Numbered from the stretch's first letter, positions 35,907 to 45,383 are shown. The stretch: 63,493 bases of DNA from a bacterium (GCA_029559475.1 JAKQBN010000050.1:1-63493), one strand, 5' to 3'. Program-made: numbers and translations. Notes: generated by a model from the letters alone, not told the origin.

Positions 35907-36349
35907 TTATTTTTGATAAGAATTTTAAAAGCTTTTTACGGGGGATAATGTAGAAAGCGATCAAAAAATGAAAACTGGATGCATTAAAGGATTTATCCGA
36001 CATTCGGAATAATTCATATTACGAAATAATTGAAAGATATATTTACAGAATTAAAACAGGGAGAAAGAAAAACGGGAAAACCATATTAAAAACCGCTTTA
36101 AGTTTACATAATATATATTATACGACACCGCTTGTAGCTGACTTGATTTTGCCCTTTTTTGTACTGTTTATTCGGTATGTTGCATATTGATTGTAAGATG
36201 CAATGTTATAAAATCGATTTGTGATTAGTTTTGTGAATAATCAGTTTGTAAACAGAATTAATGTGAATTCATTAGAATTCTGTGAGATTTTCTATAATTG
36301 AAAATCCGTAATGATCCTGATATTTATATTGAGAATTATTTATTTTGGA
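35907..36349. other. Gene-free stretch
   Basis: About 440 AT-rich bases between the secG promoter and the glmS-like terminator. A 72-codon open frame (35972-36187) has no acceptable start codon or ribosome binding site, and its translation resembles nothing I know. I see no tRNA, repeat or clear regulatory site here. Confidence 0.5.
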
Positions 36350-36382
36350 GAAAATAAAAAAGGCGGATCGAACTCCGCCTTT
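36350..36382 (-). terminator. Rho-independent terminator of the glmS-like gene
   Basis: Minus strand stem AAAGGCGGA, loop GTTCGA, TCCGCCTTT (36382-36359), followed by a T-rich run, 20 nt after the stop codon. Confidence 0.9.
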
Positions 36383-36402
36383 GCCTGTTTAAGAAATATT
36401 AC

Positions 36403-39129
36403 CTAATCAACCGTAATACTTTTAGAAACATTTTTGGGGACGTCCGGATGAACCCCGTGCATCGGAATGTGAAGCTTATTAAGGTATTTCATTTTTTTAA
36501 TGCTCATTTTTAAAGCCAGTAGCTGAAGTACGACCATTCCGGAGAACGTAGCAAGAAGCGTATCATCTGTTTTAGGGAGTTTTACGTAAATAAATTCATA
36601 ATCGCTGTTGCCTTCAGGGACTGATCTGCAGTTCTGAATAAGATTATCATTCTCTTCGGCTATAAGGTATGTGTTGGCTCCCCTGATCTTATGAGTGTTG
36701 ATCTGAGATATAGTTAAATTTACGTCTCTCTGATCGGGTCCAGTAAGGAATGCGAGAGGATAGTTAGTATCAAGATTTTCTATAAAATCGAATTTATTGA
36801 TCGCGTCATCGAATATTTTCTGGGCTTTTGCTGAAATGTTGAAAGGTTTTACAGGCTCGAAGATATAAGAACTGAGATCGGATATCAATTTGGCTGTATC
36901 TTTCTCGCCGAGCTTCTCTTTTTGAGTTCTTTCAAGAGCGTATGAGATCAGGTTTTTGTTGTATTTAATGAAATATTCAAGGTCTTTAGTACCGAATATC
37001 GTATTGAATCCAAGTATCGTATTAGGACCGTGCTTGAATTCCGAACTTTCAATACCTTGAGTATGATTAAGAACAGTTTCTCTGATCTTTAATGCACCTT
37101 CTTCCGCAACAGAACTTATCTTTGTGGCCAGGATGTGTATGCTTGGCTGCATGAACAGCGAATCGGCCATTATCTCTACCTGAGTTTCTGTTGTCTTTAT
37201 CGTTTCATCTATAAGGTCAGGTATAAAATTCAGAGTTTCTCTTCTTCTTTCAAGTTCTCTTTTTAAAGCGGTCTGTTCCGATCCTTTTTTCATGTGGGAC
37301 ATCTTGAATTCTCCGACCTTAATGGCTAGATAATAAAGCAGTAGTACCTGATTCATATAGCTTTTTGTCGCAGGTACTGCTATCTCCGGTCCGCATTTGA
37401 TCGGCAGATAGAAATCGCTTTTCTCCTGAGCTAGCGTAGAATTCTCGTTGTTCACTATCGTTATTCTTTTCACATTTATACCCGCCGCTTCGATATCATT
37501 AAATATATCGATCAGGTCTTTGGTCTCGCCGCTCTGACTTACACCTATGATAACATCGTTCTCTCTTATCGAATTTGAATATTGCCCCCTGAAATTCCCC
37601 GGCAGTATAGGCGTGAATTTTATGCCTGCGATCTCATTAAAGAACAGCGCGGCTGTTTTTGTAGCGTTGTAGGACGTTCCGCAAGAAACAGTATAGATGC
37701 TTTCCTGATTCTTCCATGCATTGAAGATCGTTTCAGCGAATCTGTCAGCGTGCTGATGGAATTTATCCATTTCCCTGATCTCCGCTCCAACATCCAGGAT
37801 CTTTGAAGTAAGCACGTTGTCTTTTGTATATTCCCTTCCTGAAATTACATCCAGAAATATATTCGAGTAAGTTGAGAAAAATTCCGTATTTATGAACTTT
37901 TTCTTGTTTACCCTCTCGATAAGATCAGGAATGTCTGATTTGATCTTTTCCGATATTTTTTTAAATTCCTTTGATGACCTGAATTTTTCGAATAACTCGA
38001 TCTGTTTTAATAAAGTATCAGCTCGATATATCGATTTAGAAGCTGCAGTTACAAAATCCACAAGTTTAAGAACTTCCAGAACGTCCTTGATCGCTTTTGT
38101 GCTTTCGCTTCCTTTGTTGAAAAAGGCGATCAGTTTTCTCGAGCTGTCAACCTGGTTGAATATCTCCTGATGCATAAAGAATCTGAACGGCGGTATCAGC
38201 TCCGTATCTTCGGCTCTGAGCTTGCTCCTTGTTACAGGAACATCTATACTATCACCCTTTTTTATTTGTTTTACGCTTCCGTCCTTATATTTCCATTTAA
38301 GGCCTTTAAAGCTGTAAACATTATATTCACTGCTTGAATACTCGATGAACGTACCCTCTTTCAGATCTATGATGTTCTTCGTGAACTTTAAGATTGCGGT
38401 AAGGTCCGAAGAAAGAAGTATAAAATCATTTCCCTCTGCTGTTCCTTTTCCGGCATAAAGACTGCTTCCGGCCTTGATCGCATAAGAAAGTTCCGTCACC
38501 GGATCGACTATAACAGCGGCGTAAGAGCCTACGACTTTCTCGGACGCGCTCAGAATAGCTTTTTTCATGCACTCCCTTCTAATTTCTCTGTCGGAATTCT
38601 GTTTTTCTTTAAATTTTTCTAGATGAAGATCGAAATAATGCTCGACGGTATGAACGAGCATTTCTCCGTCGTTATCGCTTACTACTTTGTGTCCCTGATT
38701 CGTTAAAAATTCTTTGAGAGAACTTGTGTTCGTAATATTTCCGTTATGAGCTCCGTAAATATGCTTTTTGCATTTAACTTCGTGAGGTTGTGCGTTGTTT
38801 TTTGTTACAGCGCCGAAAGTCGCCCATCTAACCTGTCCGCAGAAAATTTTTCCTTTCATATCGGTTATTCCGAGTGTTTTTACGAGATCGGACGGAGCGC
38901 CCACATCTTTTTTAAGACTAATATTCCCTTTATCGTCCTGTATAGCCGCTCCCGTCGAGTCATAACCTCTATATTCCAGGCTTTTAAGAAGCTGGGATGC
39001 GTATTTTCCCATGTTTACATCCATTTTTGCGAATGAGAGCCCTAAAACTCCACAGCCTATTGCAGGCACAGGGATTTTAATTGTAAAATTTCCTTTTCCT
39101 TCGATCTTTCCACACAGTTTTTCAAACAT
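36403..39129 (-). CDS. GlmS-like glutamine amidotransferase/SIS protein, extended form
   Basis: 908 residues from ATG 39129, supported by GGAG 8 nt upstream. It has the glutaminase and double-SIS layout of glucosamine-6-phosphate synthase: GCGVLGL (nucleophile candidate Cys26), RGYDSTG, VRWATFG near residue 101, AHNGNI, and DNDGE. The first SIS domain opens with VSCGTSYNA near 483, then SQSGETKD and GPEIAVPATKS; SSEFKHGP and a C-terminal KSITVD follow. Oddities: normal GlmS is about 600 residues with the catalytic Cys directly after Met1. Here 25 residues precede it, and about 150 extra helical residues lie between the glutaminase and SIS halves. Either the leader is removed or this is a divergent SIS aminotransferase. 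The reaction (fructose-6-P plus Gln to glucosamine-6-P) is likely but not proven. Confidence 0.7.
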   Translation of the reverse strand: MFEKLCGKIEGKGNFTIKIPVPAIGCGVLGLSFAKMDVNMGKYASQLLKSLEYRGYDSTGAAIQDDKGNISLKKDVGAPSDLVKTLGITDMKGKIFCGQVRWATFGAVTKNNAQPHEVKCKKHIYGAHNGNITNTSSLKEFLTNQGHKVVSDNDGEMLVHTVEHYFDLHLEKFKEKQNSDREIRRECMKKAILSASEKVVGSYAAVIVDPVTELSYAIKAGSSLYAGKGTAEGNDFILLSSDLTAILKFTKNIIDLKEGTFIEYSSSEYNVYSFKGLKWKYKDGSVKQIKKGDSIDVPVTRSKLRAEDTELIPPFRFFMHQEIFNQVDSSRKLIAFFNKGSESTKAIKDVLEVLKLVDFVTAASKSIYRADTLLKQIELFEKFRSSKEFKKISEKIKSDIPDLIERVNKKKFINTEFFSTYSNIFLDVISGREYTKDNVLTSKILDVGAEIREMDKFHQHADRFAETIFNAWKNQESIYTVSCGTSYNATKTAALFFNEIAGIKFTPILPGNFRGQYSNSIRENDVIIGVSQSGETKDLIDIFNDIEAAGINVKRITIVNNENSTLAQEKSDFYLPIKCGPEIAVPATKSYMNQVLLLYYLAIKVGEFKMSHMKKGSEQTALKRELERRRETLNFIPDLIDETIKTTETQVEIMADSLFMQPSIHILATKISSVAEEGALKIRETVLNHTQGIESSEFKHGPNTILGFNTIFGTKDLEYFIKYNKNLISYALERTQKEKLGEKDTAKLISDLSSYIFEPVKPFNISAKAQKIFDDAINKFDFIENLDTNYPLAFLTGPDQRDVNLTISQINTHKIRGANTYLIAEENDNLIQNCRSVPEGNSDYEFIYVKLPKTDDTLLATFSGMVVLQLLALKMSIKKMKYLNKLHIPMHGVHPDVPKNVSKSITVD

Positions 39130-39169
39130 ATTCCGTTCTCCGAACAATTTATAAATTTATTTTTTTGTA

Positions 39170-39198
39170 AATATCACTAAAATAATCTTATTTATCAA
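39170..39198 (-). promoter_or_regulatory. Predicted promoter of the glmS-like gene
   Basis: Minus strand TTGATA (39198-39193), 17 bp, GATATT (39175-39170). Confidence 0.5.
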
Positions 39199-39222
39199 GA
39201 AGATAATTTCTTTGCTTTTATT

Positions 39223-41211
39223 CTACTGTCCGTGGACCTGACGGTTCAGATATTCAGTAGAAAAATATAGAATATTGCCGAGAATGTGTTTTCTATTGTC
39301 CAGCCCGGGCGAATCTTTGTTGTATTCTATAAGATTATTCAGCGGACCATAAAAACGCGGTTCAACCCCTGAAGTTCTGACAAGAAGAGTATCGTTTATA
39401 ATAAGACCGAGCTTATCACCGTCAGTCATATAAGCGTATCCCCCATCCGGATTTTTAATCAGGTCTCTTCCCCACGACGCGTTTTCATATTCACCACCGA
39501 GCAGACCCATCAAAGTCGGCAGCACATCGTATTGAGAACACAGGGTGTGAGAGACTTTTCCTTTAAGATCAGAAAATAACCCGCTCTCTGAATATATAAG
39601 GAAAGGTATATGGAATTTCTCTCTGTCCATCGGAACTTCTTTGAAGTGCCTGTTCCGGCCGTGATCTGAAATCAGAACAAAGACGGTATTTTTATAGAAC
39701 GGCTTTTTTGAAAAGGAACTTATGAAGTATTCAAGAGATGTATCCGCGTACATTAATGAATTCAGATATTTATTACCGGGTACTGATTCATCCAGCTTTT
39801 TTGGAAAATCCGAAGGAAGATCAAAAGGTTCGTGGCTGGAAAGAGTAAAGATGAACTGGAAAAACGGTTCTTTCATTTCTGAAGCCTCACTTAGAGTTCT
39901 CTCAAATGTATCTTTATCGTAGGCTCCCCATTTTGAAGCGGATTCATCGGGATCTATATCTTTCATTCCAATGCATTTGCTTATACCGTTTATCCTTAAA
40001 AAACCTTTCATGTTATCGAATTCCGGATCGCCGCCGTATATGAACATATTGTCGTAGCCCCGGTTCTTTAAAATCACCGGTATGCTGAAAAACGGACGGT
40101 TAGACTCGATCTTTTTTAGAGCTGAGATCCCGTACTGGGACGGAACGGAACAGATGACAGATTCGATACCTTTATTCGATCTCGTTCCTGTTGAGTAGCA
40201 GTTGTCAAAAAAAACGCCCTTTTTTACTATACTGTTAAAGAAAGGAATCAATTCGATCTCCCCTATTCGTCTGTTCACGCTTTCGAATGTCCAGCCTTCA
40301 AGAAGGATCAATACCACGTTCAGATCCTTTCTCTCAGATCCGGTGTTAGTTATCCGTCGAAGAACGTTCTCTGATTGTATTTTCTGATGAATTTCATCTT
40401 TGAGAACGAGATCCGATATTAAATTTTCATCGATAATAATATCCTTATATAATCCGGCTTTTTTAGCAGTTTTGCTTTTCTTATACAGATCATAAGATTT
40501 TCCGATCGTAAAAATACCGTTCAGAGATGCCTGATTCAAGGTTTCGTTGTCGGAAAAAACAGATGATCCCCAGTTCAGATTTGAAGTGGAGATCCCGCCT
40601 CTTGCTCCGATAATTAAAATCCCTGCAGTAATTAAAAGCGATACTCCCTGAATTATAAAACCGGCTGCCGATCTTTCAGGTTTCAGCAAAAAAATAATTT
40701 GCTTAAGATAAAAATAATAAATGACGAGACAGACAGAAAGTCCTGAAAGATAAGTAATAACCGGATAATCTGAGTAAACTGTTCCGTAAACTTCACCGCT
40801 ATTCAGATAGATAAGGTCTCTGAAAGTCAGATGTCCGCTGAAAGTCCTGAAATATTCAATATCGACTATCTGCGTCATTAATATAATGAATAATAATAAT
40901 ATATGGAATATTATTAATGTTTTATATATAAAACTGCCTATTTCCTTAAATAGTGATATTATAAACATTATAATAATAAGCGCTGCGATCATAAGGAGCG
41001 AATATGAAATTATGGAAGTGTCGAACCTTTGACCGACAAGAAAAGTTTTAATGATCGCTCCTGAATCAGCTGTACTAAAAACGTCGGGCGAAACTCTTAA
41101 CAAGAATATCAGTCTGAGTACGGAAAGACAGAACGCCACATAGATATAAACAAGAAAAAAGTAAGCAACAGCTCCGGTCTTTCTGATATGTTCAGCTTTA
41201 ATAAAAAACAT
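39223..41211 (-). CDS. Membrane-anchored sulfatase-fold phosphoglycerol transferase-like protein (LtaS/MdoB family)
   Basis: 662 residues. The first 230 hold about five to six membrane helices, and the rest is an extracytoplasmic alkaline-phosphatase-superfamily domain. Seen motifs: LILLEGWTFESVN near 303 (metal-binding Glu), STGTRSNKGIES near 340 with the candidate catalytic Thr, LSSHEPFDLP, and VLISDHGRNRH near 515 with the Asp-His metal pair. In LtaS and OpgB relatives this fold moves phosphoglycerol or phosphoethanolamine from phospholipid to a glycan. In a diderm host the acceptor is more likely a periplasmic glucan, lipid A or a glycolipid than lipoteichoic acid. It is divergent from the operon starting at 41312. 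No convincing promoter could be chosen. Confidence 0.7.
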   Translation of the reverse strand: MFFIKAEHIRKTGAVAYFFLVYIYVAFCLSVLRLIFLLRVSPDVFSTADSGAIIKTFLVGQRFDTSIISYSLLMIAALIIIMFIISLFKEIGSFIYKTLIIFHILLLFIILMTQIVDIEYFRTFSGHLTFRDLIYLNSGEVYGTVYSDYPVITYLSGLSVCLVIYYFYLKQIIFLLKPERSAAGFIIQGVSLLITAGILIIGARGGISTSNLNWGSSVFSDNETLNQASLNGIFTIGKSYDLYKKSKTAKKAGLYKDIIIDENLISDLVLKDEIHQKIQSENVLRRITNTGSERKDLNVVLILLEGWTFESVNRRIGEIELIPFFNSIVKKGVFFDNCYSTGTRSNKGIESVICSVPSQYGISALKKIESNRPFFSIPVILKNRGYDNMFIYGGDPEFDNMKGFLRINGISKCIGMKDIDPDESASKWGAYDKDTFERTLSEASEMKEPFFQFIFTLSSHEPFDLPSDFPKKLDESVPGNKYLNSLMYADTSLEYFISSFSKKPFYKNTVFVLISDHGRNRHFKEVPMDREKFHIPFLIYSESGLFSDLKGKVSHTLCSQYDVLPTLMGLLGGEYENASWGRDLIKNPDGGYAYMTDGDKLGLIINDTLLVRTSGVEPRFYGPLNNLIEYNKDSPGLDNRKHILGNILYFSTEYLNRQVHGQ

Positions 41212-41253
41212 TCAGGAAAGCTAATTCACACGAAGATATTTTTCAAGGAAAAC

Positions 41254-41282
41254 TTGCACGATTTAATATAATTCTATATATT
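41254..41282 (+). promoter_or_regulatory. Predicted sigma-70 promoter of the selenoprotein-mltG-pcrA-murA operon
   Basis: TTGCAC (41254-41259), 17 bp, TATATT (41277-41282), 29 nt before the ATG at 41312. Confidence 0.6.
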
Positions 41283-41311
41283 TGTAAGCTGTTTAATTAA
41301 AGGACAAATTT

Positions 41312-42193
41312 ATGAAACAGATAATATTTCTACTCTTAATGAGCTTTACAGTATATGTCTGTCCGAAAAACGCAGTAATAGTCTTTAGCGGAAGCAATAA
41401 CGGCTATTTTAGAGACTGCGGATGACCGGTCGAAAGGCTCGGCGGTCTTGCCGAGAGAAAAACGGTTTTTGACAGCCTGAAAACTGCTGACGAAAATACA
41501 ATTTTCTTAGATACGGGTGATTTTTTAAGTATGAGGTCATCTTTAAATGATGATGAGATCATTTCCGCCGTTTATCCCGCGCTTGGTTATTCCGCATGTG
41601 CGATCGGCGATCAGGAGCTTAATAACGGCATTCCGTTTTTTAAAAATAATCTGAACGGTAAACTGAATTTCATTTCATCCAACCTGCAGTTCTCAGACAA
41701 AGAGATTAAAATTGACAGATACAGGATCATTCAGCTCACGAACGGAATAAAGGTCGGCGTTACGGCAGTTAACTATAATACTGACTTCAAATATCTGATG
41801 AGATCGAATGTCATAAAAGAATCGGATATCACTGTTGATAAGGCTTTCGACAATCTTAAAAAGAGCCTTTCCGAAATGAAAGGTAAAGCCGACCTCATTG
41901 TAATCCTTGCGAATCTGAATAATGAGGGGATAGTAAAACTTCTTGATAATGTTGACGGATACGACCTTGTTATCGGCGGTAATAACGGAGAAGAATTCAA
42001 GTACGCACGCAGAATCGAGAATAAAATCCACGTTCAGAACGGCAGGGACGGCGAAAAGATCGGAAAAGTCGAATATAGTTTTTTTGCGGACAAAAAACCG
42101 AAATTTGAAGATTACGAACTTATCAAAATACTGGCAAAGAAGCATAAAAGAAACGAAGCCGTAGAAAAGATAATCAAAGGACTGGATAAATAG
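41312..42193 (+). CDS. UshA-like metallophosphoesterase-family selenoprotein (in-frame TGA read as Sec38)
   Basis: 293 residues from ATG 41312, with AGGA 7 nt upstream. A signal peptide (MKQIIFLLLMSFTVYVC) leads to the motif NNGYFRDCG-U-PVERLGGLAER. TGA at 41423-41425 is in frame at codon 38, and the frame stays open on both sides from ATG to the TAG at 42191. Directly after it lies a SECIS-like hairpin (separate entry). As I recall the family, homologues have Cys-x-Cys before a conserved GGLARR, so Sec replaces the second Cys, giving Cys36-Gly-Sec38. The 5'-nucleotidase fold is shown by DTGDF (Asp70), IGDQEL (the NHE site as DQE) and FISSNL. The protein is predicted periplasmic. Whether it still hydrolyses phosphate esters or acts as a thiol/selenol redox protein is open. 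It is first in the mltG-pcrA operon, 4 nt before mltG. Confidence 0.85.
41426..41455 (+). promoter_or_regulatory. Bacterial SECIS-like hairpin after the in-frame TGA
   Basis: CTCGGC (41438-41443), loop GGTCTT (41444-41449), GCCGAG (41450-41455): six perfect pairs. Exactly 18 nt separate the TGA from the loop GG. From memory, the E. coli fdhF SECIS has the same 18-nt spacing and a GGUCU loop. The hairpin is within the coding frame, as expected for bacterial SelB recruitment. Confidence 0.85.
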
Positions 42194-42197
42194 CCTG

Positions 42198-43220
42198 ATG
42201 AATAAAATGCGATCCCTATATTTTATTTTAGCTGTAACGGGCTTTGTGATAATGACGGGATTTTTCTGGACTGACAGATTTGTCATAAACAAGGTCGTTT
42301 TTTCCGGACAGGACAGCGTATCATTCAAGATACCGAAAAAAGCAGCTTTTAATGAGATCGCTTCGATACTCCGAGCTAAGAACATTGATGTTTCCGATCT
42401 CGAATTCAAATTCACGGCTAAATGGCTTGAGAAAGACAGAAAGATCAAATACGGAAAATATACATTTCATCCTGAAAAAAAACCTGTCAGGCTGAAAGAT
42501 CTGATAACACAGATTTCTGAAGGCAACAACATAACCGTGAACGTGACTATCCCGGAAGGTTCAAGGCTCGTCGAGATCGCAGGCACACTAAAAAAATATC
42601 TTGATGTCGATTCGGCAGCTTTCATGGACAGGGTTTACGATCAGGACGTTCTCGATAAATACAAGATCCCTGCTCAGTCTCTTGAAGGCTACCTATATCC
42701 CGAAACCTACAATTTCAACATGGAAGAGAACATCGATCTCGTGATAGAAAGGATGTATAATACGGGCAGGCAGAAGCTTTACAGGCTGAAGAATAAGATC
42801 GACAACAATGCGCTTGGAGAACACGGAATTATTACTCTTGCTTCGATAATTCAGGGCGAGGTAATGAATTACGATGAGATCCGGCTTATCAGCGCTGTTT
42901 ATCACAACAGGCTGAAAAGAGGGATGCTGCTCCAGGCGGATCCGACCGTTCAGTACATGTTCGACAGGCCGAAAAGGCTGTTAAAAACCGATACATCCAT
43001 CGATAATCCGTACAATACATACAAATATAAGGGACTTCCGCCGGGACCGATAAACAATCCTTCAGTTAAAGCCGTAGAAGCCGCATTAGATCCTGCGGAT
43101 GCTCCGTATTTATTTATGGTTGCGAAAGGCGACGGAACGCACAATTTTAATGTGGATCTAAATGATCACATCAACGACAAGAACAGGTTCGACCGCAATG
43201 TCAGAAAAGAGAAGAAATGA
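42198..43220 (+). CDS. mltG: Endolytic murein transglycosylase MltG (YceG)
   Basis: 340 residues with one N-terminal membrane helix (YFILAVTGFVIMTGFFW). A LysM-like region (SFKIPKKAAFNEIASILRAK) precedes the catalytic YceG domain: LEGYLYPETYNF, then LASIIQGEVMNYDEIRLISA and the ending VYHNRLKRGMLLQADPTVQYMF. The catalytic Glu lies in IIQGE. The enzyme cuts nascent peptidoglycan strands in the periplasm. It begins 4 nt after the selenoprotein stop and ends overlapping pcrA by ATGA. Its own stop is TGA, which shows that TGA normally terminates in this organism. Confidence 0.9.
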   Translation: MNKMRSLYFILAVTGFVIMTGFFWTDRFVINKVVFSGQDSVSFKIPKKAAFNEIASILRAKNIDVSDLEFKFTAKWLEKDRKIKYGKYTFHPEKKPVRLKDLITQISEGNNITVNVTIPEGSRLVEIAGTLKKYLDVDSAAFMDRVYDQDVLDKYKIPAQSLEGYLYPETYNFNMEENIDLVIERMYNTGRQKLYRLKNKIDNNALGEHGIITLASIIQGEVMNYDEIRLISAVYHNRLKRGMLLQADPTVQYMFDRPKRLLKTDTSIDNPYNTYKYKGLPPGPINNPSVKAVEAALDPADAPYLFMVAKGDGTHNFNVDLNDHINDKNRFDRNVRKEKK

Positions 43221-45373
43221 AATTCGAGCTTAACGAACGCCAGAGAAAAGCGGCCGAGCATATTGACGGTCCGTTGCTTATTATAGCCGGAGCGGGAAGC
43301 GGAAAAACGAGAGCGCTGGTAGAAAGGATTGCGAACATCATTTCATCCAAAAAGGCGTATCCTTCCGAGATAATGGCGGTCACTTTCACCAATAAAGCTG
43401 CAGGAGAACTTGTCGAAAGGATAGTTTCGAGGGTCGGCGAGATCGGAAAAATGATATTCGCCGGAACTTTTCATTCGCTTTGCGCAAAAATATTAAGAAG
43501 GCATGCCGACATTCTCGGTTACGGCTCGAACTTTGTGATCTATGATTCGGATGACAGCGAAAAGGTCGTAAGGGAGATGATCAGACGGAATAATTTTAAC
43601 ACTGCGTCATTCCCGGTAAAGAAAGTCGCATCGATAATATCGCTTTTAAAAAACAGGCTGATCTATCCTGAAGATTACAACCCGGGAACGGACGAGAATT
43701 TTCACGACAGGATAAAAGACATCTATGCGGACTATCAGAAAGAGCTGATTAGATGCAACGCGATGGATTTCGACGATCTTCTGTGCCTGACAGTAAAACT
43801 TTTTAAGCAGGACAAGGAAGTTCTTTTCGATTATCAGAACAGGATCAAGTATATCTGCGTGGACGAATATCAGGATACCAACTATGTTCAGGACCTTCTT
43901 ATCACTCAACTTTCCGCTCTGTACGAGAATGTCTGCGTGGTCGGAGACGAGGATCAGTCCATATACAGCTGGCGCGGCGCGGACATAAACAACATACTGA
44001 CATTTAAGGACAGGCACAAGAACTGCGGGCTTATCCAGTTCGAGCAGAATTACAGAAGTTCCGGGCATATATTAAAGGCTGCGAACTCGGTGATATTGAA
44101 AAATACGCAGAGACTGGGCAAGAACCTCTTTACCGATTTCGGTCATGGCGAAAAAGTCGTTCTGATCTCATCCCCTACAGATATCGAGGAAGGCATAAAA
44201 ACCGTTTCACAGATCAATTCGATGATTGACTGCGGGTCAGAATTAAAGGAAATATGCGTTCTGTACAGAACCAATTCGCAGAGCAGGATCATCGAGGAGA
44301 ACTTAAGGAAGAACGGTCTCCCCTACACCGTAGTAGGCGGGCTGAAGTTCTACGAAAGAAAAGAGATTAAAGACCTGATCTCATATTTAAGGCTTGCGGT
44401 AAATCCCGACGACAATGTTTCGTTTGAAAGAGTAGTCAATTTTCCTCCGAGAGGGATCGGGAAAACAACGATGGAGAAAATAAAGCGGCAGGCTCTGTCA
44501 GACGGGACTTCATATTACAAAGCGCTGAAAAACGCTGATGAAGGGCAGTTTACCGGCCCTACCGGAAAAAAAATTAACGCTTTTATTTGTATGATCGAAA
44601 AAGCGGCCGCGGAAATGAAAAAAGATAATGCGAAGAAGATCACTGAAATGATGCTTAACCAATCGGGTTTGAAAGAGCATTATCTGAAGGCTGAGGACGA
44701 AAGCGGGGCGAATTCGAGGATCGACAACCTGTATGAATTTCTAAGCGGCGTGTCAGAATTCGTGCGCACTGAAGACAAAAATTCGCTTCTTGATTTTCTT
44801 TCAACGGTTTCGCTTCTATCCGATATTGACACTTACAATAATCGAGAGGACAAGATAGTTCTGATGACAGTTCATTCAGCAAAAGGGCTCGAATATGACA
44901 ATGTGCTGATAATCGGAATGAACGAAGGCCTCTTCCCTTTCATCAGGGTAGATGAACCTTTAAAACTCGAAGAGGAACGCAGGCTTTTTTATGTAGCTGT
45001 CACAAGGGCGAGAAAAAAGCTTGTCATCTCAACTTTCCGGGACAGAAGCAGATATTTCGGCGACAATACGGGTTATGTTCCGTCAAGATTTCTCGATGAT
45101 CTGCCCGATAATTCAACGGATAAAACAGGCTACGAAAAAACCGATAAACCCCAGATCCGTTTTGATAAATTCACAAAGTATGAGAAAAATGCGTTGAATC
45201 AGGAGATGGAACAGCCATTGTCAAAAAAAGACATCGTGCTTTCGAAACAGTTTGGCGAGGGGATCGTGCTGGATGTGGAAGGCACTGCGGGCAGAAAAGT
45301 GGTAACTGTCGATTTCGATGATTTCGGGATAAAAAAACTGCTTGTCCGATACGCGGATCTGAAAAAATTATAA
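43217..45373 (+). CDS. pcrA: UvrD/PcrA-type SF1A DNA helicase
   Basis: 718 residues. Motif I is AGAGSGKT (residues 24-31), motif II CVDEYQDTNYVQ, motif III GDEDQSIYSWRGA, motif IV region QNYRSS, motif V MTVHSAKGLEYDNV and motif VI EERRLFYVAVTRA. The C-terminal 60 residues form the small Tudor-like domain seen in PcrA (GEGIVLDVEGTAGRKVVTVDF). It unwinds DNA 3'-5' in nucleotide excision repair and replication-conflict removal. The start overlaps the mltG stop by 4 nt. pcrA and uvrD are not reliably separable from sequence; the C-terminal domain favours the former. Confidence 0.9.
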   Translation: MKFELNERQRKAAEHIDGPLLIIAGAGSGKTRALVERIANIISSKKAYPSEIMAVTFTNKAAGELVERIVSRVGEIGKMIFAGTFHSLCAKILRRHADILGYGSNFVIYDSDDSEKVVREMIRRNNFNTASFPVKKVASIISLLKNRLIYPEDYNPGTDENFHDRIKDIYADYQKELIRCNAMDFDDLLCLTVKLFKQDKEVLFDYQNRIKYICVDEYQDTNYVQDLLITQLSALYENVCVVGDEDQSIYSWRGADINNILTFKDRHKNCGLIQFEQNYRSSGHILKAANSVILKNTQRLGKNLFTDFGHGEKVVLISSPTDIEEGIKTVSQINSMIDCGSELKEICVLYRTNSQSRIIEENLRKNGLPYTVVGGLKFYERKEIKDLISYLRLAVNPDDNVSFERVVNFPPRGIGKTTMEKIKRQALSDGTSYYKALKNADEGQFTGPTGKKINAFICMIEKAAAEMKKDNAKKITEMMLNQSGLKEHYLKAEDESGANSRIDNLYEFLSGVSEFVRTEDKNSLLDFLSTVSLLSDIDTYNNREDKIVLMTVHSAKGLEYDNVLIIGMNEGLFPFIRVDEPLKLEEERRLFYVAVTRARKKLVISTFRDRSRYFGDNTGYVPSRFLDDLPDNSTDKTGYEKTDKPQIRFDKFTKYEKNALNQEMEQPLSKKDIVLSKQFGEGIVLDVEGTAGRKVVTVDFDDFGIKKLLVRYADLKKL

Positions 45374-45383
45374 GGGAGACCGT

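Noticed and set aside
35972-36187. 72-codon open frame in the secG-glmS intergenic region
   Set aside because: No start codon with a ribosome binding site, a stop directly before it, and no recognisable similarity. AT-rich chance frame is likelier.
41423-41425. In-frame TGA as a nonsense mutation or as a general recoding of TGA
   Set aside because: TGA is an ordinary stop in neighbouring genes (mltG, rnz, the nucleotidyltransferase). The downstream frame is intact for 255 codons, and a well-formed SECIS follows, so Sec insertion is the better reading.
42198-43220. MltG inactivated because the usual SIVEKE reads SIIQGE
   Set aside because: One Glu of the motif is kept and, as I recall, Gln at the other place is common in FCB homologues; all other YceG motifs are intact.
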